Source of the DNA: Brachionus koreanus
Lineage: Eukaryota > Rotifera > Eurotatoria > Ploima > Brachionidae
NCBI GenBank assembly: GCA_016987375.1
Contig: PJRA01000016.1
Coordinates: 1,378,409 to 1,442,408, forward strand
DNA: 64,000 nucleotides
Direction: 5' to 3'
Position 1 is the stretch's first letter, and each line of letters starts with the position of its first letter. Under the pieces are notes generated by a model that was not told the DNA's origin, did not search any database, and worked only from the letters and a program-made list of their open reading frames with translations. A program made the position numbers and the translations under genes. Positions 58,701-64,000 of this stretch are shown in pieces.

Positions 58701-59296
58701 GATGAAAAACTATTATTACTAGAAGGAAAAGTTCCTAATAAATTAGATGAAAATTTTGTAATCTTTTTGCATTTAGAGTCTTTGCTAGTTTTTTTACATT
58801 CGCTAGTATTAAAAAAATTATTTTCACTATTTATTTCGTCATAGTCGCTGTCGTCGCTGAGTCGATAATATTCAGTTTGATCGGGATTGTTATAGTTAAG
58901 AGTGAAGGCGAGCGGGCCATTCGAGGACACACTCGAGCTGCATGAAGACGTTGACGAAGACAAAACATTGCTTAAATTCGATTGATTAATATTAACAAAA
59001 TTGCTTATTGGTACACTAGTTGATTTTATTTTTCGTTTATTTGATTTTTTGACTTTTTTAGCAGGAGAAAGGGGGCTTTTAGCTTGGCCCATTTGAACTT
59101 CATTCGACTCGGTCTTTAGAGAGTATAGCTGCAGTGTTTGCTTAGGTTGATCGGAAGGTTGTTCGACGCCAGACGCTGACTCGCTCATCACTTGGATCGG
59201 CTGGAGGCTGATTGAGCTGGCCGATGTGGCGCTCGACGGCGGATCGCTCGCGTTTGGTGCCGAGGTCCCGGACTGCTTTTTGGACAGTATTGTCAT
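55732..59296 (-). CDS. OTUD5: OTU deubiquitinase OTUD5 (DUBA)
   Basis: Three exons on the minus strand: 59296-58544, 56791-56633, 56568-55732, giving 582 residues. The N-terminal 230 residues are Ser-rich and disordered, with Lys-rich stretches that could act as a nuclear signal ([13 protein letters not shown]). The OTU domain follows. Its catalytic Cys277 lies in [19 protein letters not shown], spanning the exon 1/2 junction context, and the catalytic His382 in [10 protein letters not shown]. The segment [19 protein letters not shown] and [13 protein letters not shown] are OTUD5-specific. The C-terminus ends with a ubiquitin-interacting motif ([19 protein letters not shown]), as in human OTUD5, which cleaves K48/K63 ubiquitin chains. 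Intron 1 is 1.75 kb, long for this window, and holds SINE-like sequence. Identification is very secure. Confidence 0.95.
57268..57365 (+). repeat. SINE body fragment in OTUD5 intron 1
   Basis: The segment starting AATGGGGGACTCGTTTCGAC matches the body of the SINE at 28687-28780 (AATGGGAGACCGGTTTCGAC). Both continue with TTGCAGTGTA and a GATGCA motif. The tRNA-like head is absent, so this is a 5'-truncated or diverged copy. Confidence 0.65.
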
Positions 59297-60294
59297 TTTT
59301 ATTCAGTTTCTTTTTCTTTATTACTTGGTTTTATTTTCAAAACTCTAATTTTGAAGAAATATTTAAAATATATTGCTTGCCTAGCTCTGGTGGAGGTCAA
59401 GTTTGGTTGGTTACATGTTTAAGGGGGAGAAATCAAGTAACCGAATTGCTTAAGTAATAGACCCATTTATATATATTTTTTTTTCAAGCAAAAATTTCAA
59501 ATTATGAAAATGAAAACTAAAGAAACGAAATAAAATTTCTAATTAGGCAAAATAGCTCGTAACACATAAGAAAAAACGAAGCTTGCTCTGATCAACCAAA
59601 TAAATATATTAGATATTTATATATATATATATATATAAAATTTTCAAAATTTGTTATTTATGATCATAAAATTTAAATTTAATAAGCATAATTTTGAAAT
59701 TTGCATTTTGCTTAAATCCTAAATTCTACCGAGTCTTTGCTCTTTATTATTCTAGATTCTTACAGTCATAATAAACTTTTTTTTTATGTTTTATGCATGT
59801 ATTTGCTATTTTAGTTGAAAATTATGAAATTTTTTTATATGATTAATTAGTAAGCCTAAGCTACCTTGACCATAAAGCTTACAATTTAAAATTATTTGCG
59901 TTTTTTCTTTCAAAAAATATCAGCTGTTATCTTAAATTATAATTTTAATCACCGACTATATTTCTAAAATGCAAAAATTTTGTTTAGAAATTTTTAGGTG
60001 GCCAGTCTTTTTAGTAAATTTTTTGTTGGCTTAATACATGCTTCTTTGACGGATCGTTGGTCATTTAATTTAAAGCAAAAAATATTTGCTTAGAAAAAAT
60101 TTGCTTCAGAAAATAAATCTTTTGCTGTTAACTTTGTGAAGCGTTTCTACCTAAGCTAAGTGGTTTGAATTCTAGCATCTGATAAATAAAAAATTATGAA
60201 TTTAGTTTTCATTATTTTTATTATTAAAATGAAAATTATGTTAAGTTTTTTTTTTAGTATTTTATGTAAAATTTAAAATTAAATACGATGAAAT
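59297..60294. other. Intergenic region upstream of OTUD5
   Basis: Holds the OTUD5 promoter and the 3' flank of the thrombospondin-repeat gene. An (AT)n run lies at about 59619-59637. No gene was recognised; the 81-codon plus-strand frame at 59212 is an overlap with OTUD5 exon 1. Confidence 0.5.
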
Positions 60295-63200
60295 TTAGCT
60301 AAATTTTGAGCATGTCTTGCAGCATTTTGAGTGTAAGTACGGCTCCGAGCATCGATTTGAATAAGCAATCATGCGACAAATGTTTTTACTAATCGTGTCA
60401 ATACAATTGTCTAGTTTAAAACCTTAATAATTAATTAATTATACTAAATTTCGCACTGCTATTTTTTCCATTCATGTTACTTGTTTGAACATTTTTTATA
60501 CCTAAAAATAAGACAGTTCCAATTCTTAAGTATTCTATATGACTGAGTTAAGCGACATGACTAGAAGCTACTTAAGCTTAATAGATTTAGTTTAAAAACT
60601 AAAATAGCAGTGGCAAAATTTTGTTTACGAAATTACCTTTTTCTGGCTCAATTAGGCATTCTTCAAGTTCACAATTCTTGAAGGTTATGGGCATTTTTTC
60701 CTTGACGCAAAAGTCGGAAGTTGAATTGGCCAATGTATCAAAGCAATAGGCTCTTCGAGTCATGAAACCTTGACCACAACTAACAGAACATTCACTCCAC
60801 TTATCAGTGCGCCACTCATAACAAGACTTGTGCAAACATTGTCTTTTCATGGAAGGCTTATGCTCTGGATCGCAAAGTCTCAATGGATTTGAACAAAACA
60901 CTTTCCGATATTGAAAACCAATTCCACATTTAGGTGAACACTTGATCAAAAATGATTTATTTTACTACCAAAATAAATTTTAGTTTTCTCTTTTGTAATT
61001 AATTTTACATTTTAAAAATTTTGTTTTAGAACATTTTAAAATAAGAATAAGAGCAAATTAAGGATAATAAAAAATAAGTAAAAAAAAAAAAATAAATAAA
61101 AAAAAATTAACAAATGAACAAGATTTAAATTTTAAATTAACGTTTAACTTATCTCAAGCATGCCCGATTAATTTATCTCAAATATACAACAGTTTTTTTT
61201 TTTAGTTAATTAACCATATTTACTAGACAAGTGAAAATAAACGAAAAAAATGAAACATAATTATGAATTGTGTAATGGTATCATTCAAAAAGAAAGAAGT
61301 ATTGTGTAAGCGAAAATGAAATCAGCAATGTTGGTAGAATACAAAGAAAAGTCTACTATAGTGGGATTCTATTAGTTATCCTGCTTTGTCAATTTAGTTA
61401 AACTAAATTGATCGTAGAAAATACATTATTATTATTATTAAAATACTTAAAAAATGAAATATAATGATGAGAAATAAAATTTTGCGTCATTTAAAAGGTT
61501 TGATATTTTTGATTTTACCATTTTCCTAATTCTAAAATTTTAAGTAATATTATATTTTGAAATAAACCGAATTTAATGCCCTTCAAATATTATGTTTAAC
61601 TCTTTATTTATTTAATTAAATAAAATGAAAGCTTGGAATAAAAATTTTTAAATTTTTGTACTGTTAGGTCATTGTTAGAAAAAATGCCTATCAGCAATAA
61701 CAGTAACTCTTGAAAAATTTATAATGGAAAGTAAAAACTCGTATATGGTTCATATTTTGAAGATTAGCTAACAACTGCTTTTTTTTGATAAATTAAAAAA
61801 GTAAAAAAAATGCAAAATTTTTTGACACAAATATTTGATTTTAGTCAATATATCAATAGATTAGACTGTCCAGTCGGAAAAAACTTTTGACAAATATTTA
61901 AGATTCTTTAAATACTTTTAAACTTTTCTTTTTTGTAGTATTAAAAATAAATTTTTTATTAAGACCAAAAAAATGTTAATTTTTCTCTAATCAATCTTTA
62001 ATTTTAATCTATATAAAGGGATTTCAATAAAAATTACAGTCACTGACGGCACCTTATACAAATCGTAGAAAAATATTCAAATAGACAAATTTATCTAGAA
62101 TTTTTCAATTCAAAAAAGGTGAGGTAAATTTTAAATAGTGAAATATTGATTTCCTTAAATTTGCTCATTAAACTTAATAAGTGATTCGTCAGTTTAAAAA
62201 TTACTTGAGTCCAATCTGATACATTCCATGCTTCACATTTTTGAATCAAGCATTCCTCAAAAGCTGATGGTTTTTTACCCGGACAGTACATACTGTCAAC
62301 TATTTGATGTGTTGCCTTTTCTTTGCACTCTACTTTTCTTAGTTTTACTCCAAGTCCACATTTACGTGAGCACTTTAGAAAAAAATAAATCAACCAAAAA
62401 ATGAAACAACTTGATTATAATCCTACATCACTGAATTCTCCTGTTTGCCATTCATATTCTAAAATTTTAGAAAAGTTTTTGTTATTATCAACAGTCTCAT
62501 TGTTAAAATTTTGAGTAAAATTAATTAGATTAAGCTCGTAATAGTCAAAATTATTAGTATAATTTTTTAAATTTCTTTGGGTTCTTTTTTTAGTTTTATT
62601 AAGAGAAAAAATTAAGTCAGCAGTAATTGAATCTTGGTCATAACATGGTGGAATATTTGGACATATTTCGATATCATGAGGTTTTATCAATGAGCTGCAA
62701 ATACTACCATTGATGCATTTTACTTTTCTGTATCTGGTAGAATTCCCGCATGTTTTGCTGCATTCAGACCATTCACTGCTTATCCAATACCCACAAGTTG
62801 TATTAGAAGATAATTTGCATTTGCGTTCTGAAATTGGTCTTATTTTGGGATCACAAATCGAATTAGTATCACTGCATTTTACCACTCTTGTTTCAAATGA
62901 ACAAGGATCAACCACACAATTCTTAAATTTAATATTTTATTTATTAAATGCTCTAAAATGAAAAATAAATTATAAACCCTATTCCATTCTTGGACAATCC
63001 AAAATGCTGTTTTAAATGAACCATCTTTATTTTTACAATTTTCCAAATCAATTGTGCATTTTTCAATAGTGTTTGGTTTGGAAATATTTTGGCATTTGAT
63101 ATCAAGTTCAGCAATTAATTCTATGTTATCATTTGTCTCACTAGGCTTTTGTGTAACACATAAAACACTTCTCTTTTTATATCCCATTCCTAGCGTTGCA

Positions 63201-64000
63201 CAAGTGGCACTACATTCTTGCCATTCACCAAGCCACCAGCTAAGCATAATATATAATTGTTAATAATAAAATTAATTTTTTTCTTACTTTGGTTCACACT
63301 CATTTAAATTGCATGGTTTATACAGATCAAGCGGTTTGTTCAATAAAGAGCAAAATGATTCGTCAACAATGCCATCTTTGAGCTCAATACACTTTGGGGA
63401 ATTTTTTGTAAAACCTTTTCCACATGATTTTGAACATGAGGACCAGTCGTTTTTAAAGTCCCATGTATAATACTTTCTTGCTTCTGGCACAAATTTATTC
63501 GGCAGTGTGTAAAAATAGCTTACACTCACTTTTTTGGTCATCAATAAAATCTAGATAAAAATTAATTGAAATAATTTTTTTTAATGCTTTAAAAAAACCA
63601 TTATTAGTAAATCTTCTTTCAGAGGACCATCACTTAAAATTGCTTCTTGTTTTGGGTGTGATTTGTATAAAAATTTTATTCCTTTTTGTCAATAAATAAA
63701 TTTTTAGATAAAATTAAATTTTTTCAAGTAATTATTTTACCATTAACTTGAAATTCTGTATTTGTATTGATGATAAATTGTCCATTTAGATAATAAGTTC
63801 CATTCATATTTTTAATAGCGAGATAATTTTTTAATTTTGACTTTGAATATTCATAAATTCTAATTGATCTGGCATTTTTGGGTATTACAAGCAAAGGCTG
63901 ATAACCTCCTTGAGCGGGAAACGAAACTTCTACAGTACCTGTGTACTTATTACAAGATGAATCATCGCCGCCACATATTCCACATGAATCTAAAGTCAAA
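60295..64000 (-). CDS. ADAMTS/ADAMTS-like protein, C-terminal part (5' end outside window)
   Basis: Exons on the minus strand: 64000-63741 (partial), 63681-63599, 63550-63288, 63239-62978, 62921-62427, 62372-62205, 60940-60637, 60410-60295, all in phase. The visible part starts at the end of the cysteine-rich module (SCGICGGDDSSC), then the ADAMTS spacer (GTVEVSFPAQGGYQPLLVIP, SDGPLKEDLLIM). About seven thrombospondin type 1 repeats follow, with cores such as NDWSSCSKSCGKGF, LGEWQECSATC, SSEWSECSKTCG, CSRKCGLGVKLRKVEC, CSPKCGIGFQYRKVFC and DKWSECSVSCGQGF. The last exon is a PLAC domain (CIDTISKNICRMIAYSNRC ... CCKTC). This is a secreted matrix protein. Whether a protease domain lies upstream (ADAMTS) or not (ADAMTSL, papilin) cannot be seen. 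Confidence 0.9.
60941..62204 (-). other. Intron of the ADAMTS-like gene with repeat sequence
   Basis: A 1.26-kb intron. It contains the SINE-body copy at 61560-61745 and, just before it, a segment ending in an (ATT)n tract (61425-61440) that looks like the tail of another retroposed element. Confidence 0.6.
61560..61745 (+). repeat. SINE body fragment
   Basis: Matches 28758-28960 over about 190 bases with many substitutions. Shared landmarks in order are a TGCCCTTCAAA/TGCTCTTCAAA start, CTAACTCTTT or TTAACTCTTT, the TTATTTAATT block, GTCATT, and CAGTAACTCTTGAAA. No tRNA-like head is present. Confidence 0.7.

Noticed and set aside
1..64000. CRISPR arrays, bacterial operons, ribosome-binding sites or rho-independent terminators
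   Set aside because: The window is clearly a spliced eukaryotic genome; the direct repeats are coding minisatellites, exon duplications or microsatellites.

Overview
The window is eukaryotic and animal. It is very AT-rich, its genes are split by many short GT...AG introns (mostly 45-70 bp, a few of 1-2 kb), and it encodes animal-specific extracellular and signalling families. My best guess is a small spiralian such as a monogonont rotifer, based on the AT-rich compact genes, a MYORG-type GH31 enzyme, a gustatory-receptor-like protein and CR1/jockey-like reverse transcriptase debris. This is inference, not proof. I built the exon chains by hand from reading-frame continuity, splice dinucleotides and family knowledge; every chain reported as complete keeps phase across all its junctions.

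Layout. 0.8-6.5 kb (+): a 13-exon secreted astacin protease with CUB, about 16 EGF repeats and a hemopexin-like C-terminus. 8-24.6 kb (-): a family of five secreted cysteine-rich EGF/ShKT-like proteins (at 8.1, 10.7, 13.9, 17.6 and 23.5 kb). Some carry long Ser/Thr-rich mucin-like stretches, and the group shows recent duplication at gene, exon and minisatellite scale. It is interrupted by a GC-richer non-LTR reverse transcriptase fragment (12.06-13.5 kb, containing a 66-base N gap) and by a compact run of housekeeping genes on the same strand: an unassigned 159-aa protein, the methionine-salvage enzyme ENOPH1/MtnC, SMIM12 and selenoprotein S with an in-frame TGA that should encode selenocysteine.

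25.4-27.6 kb (+): a MYORG-like GH31 glycosidase. 27.6-33 kb: sparse, with a tRNA-derived SINE, an RA-domain (RASSF-like) protein and a decayed Tc1-like transposon. 33.1-34.3 kb (-): a gustatory-receptor-like membrane protein. 34.75-36.9 kb (-): a complete 10-exon PDE9-type cGMP phosphodiesterase. 36.9-42.3 kb: gene-poor. 42.35-53.8 kb (+): a complete 18-exon IQGAP scaffold. 55.7-59.3 kb (-): the deubiquitinase OTUD5. 60.3-64 kb (-): the C-terminal part of an ADAMTS/ADAMTS-like protein with about seven thrombospondin type 1 repeats and a PLAC domain, cut by the window edge.

Most striking points: the astacin + EGF + hemopexin architecture; the rapidly changing secreted EGF/ShKT cluster with a conserved 18-nt microexon, a 45-bp coding minisatellite and a 299-bp exon-intron tandem; selenoprotein S ending in Sec-Gly; and seven unrelated genes with a 3'-splice-site-like TAG 0-11 nt before the start codon, which suggests spliced-leader trans-splicing or widespread 5'-UTR introns.
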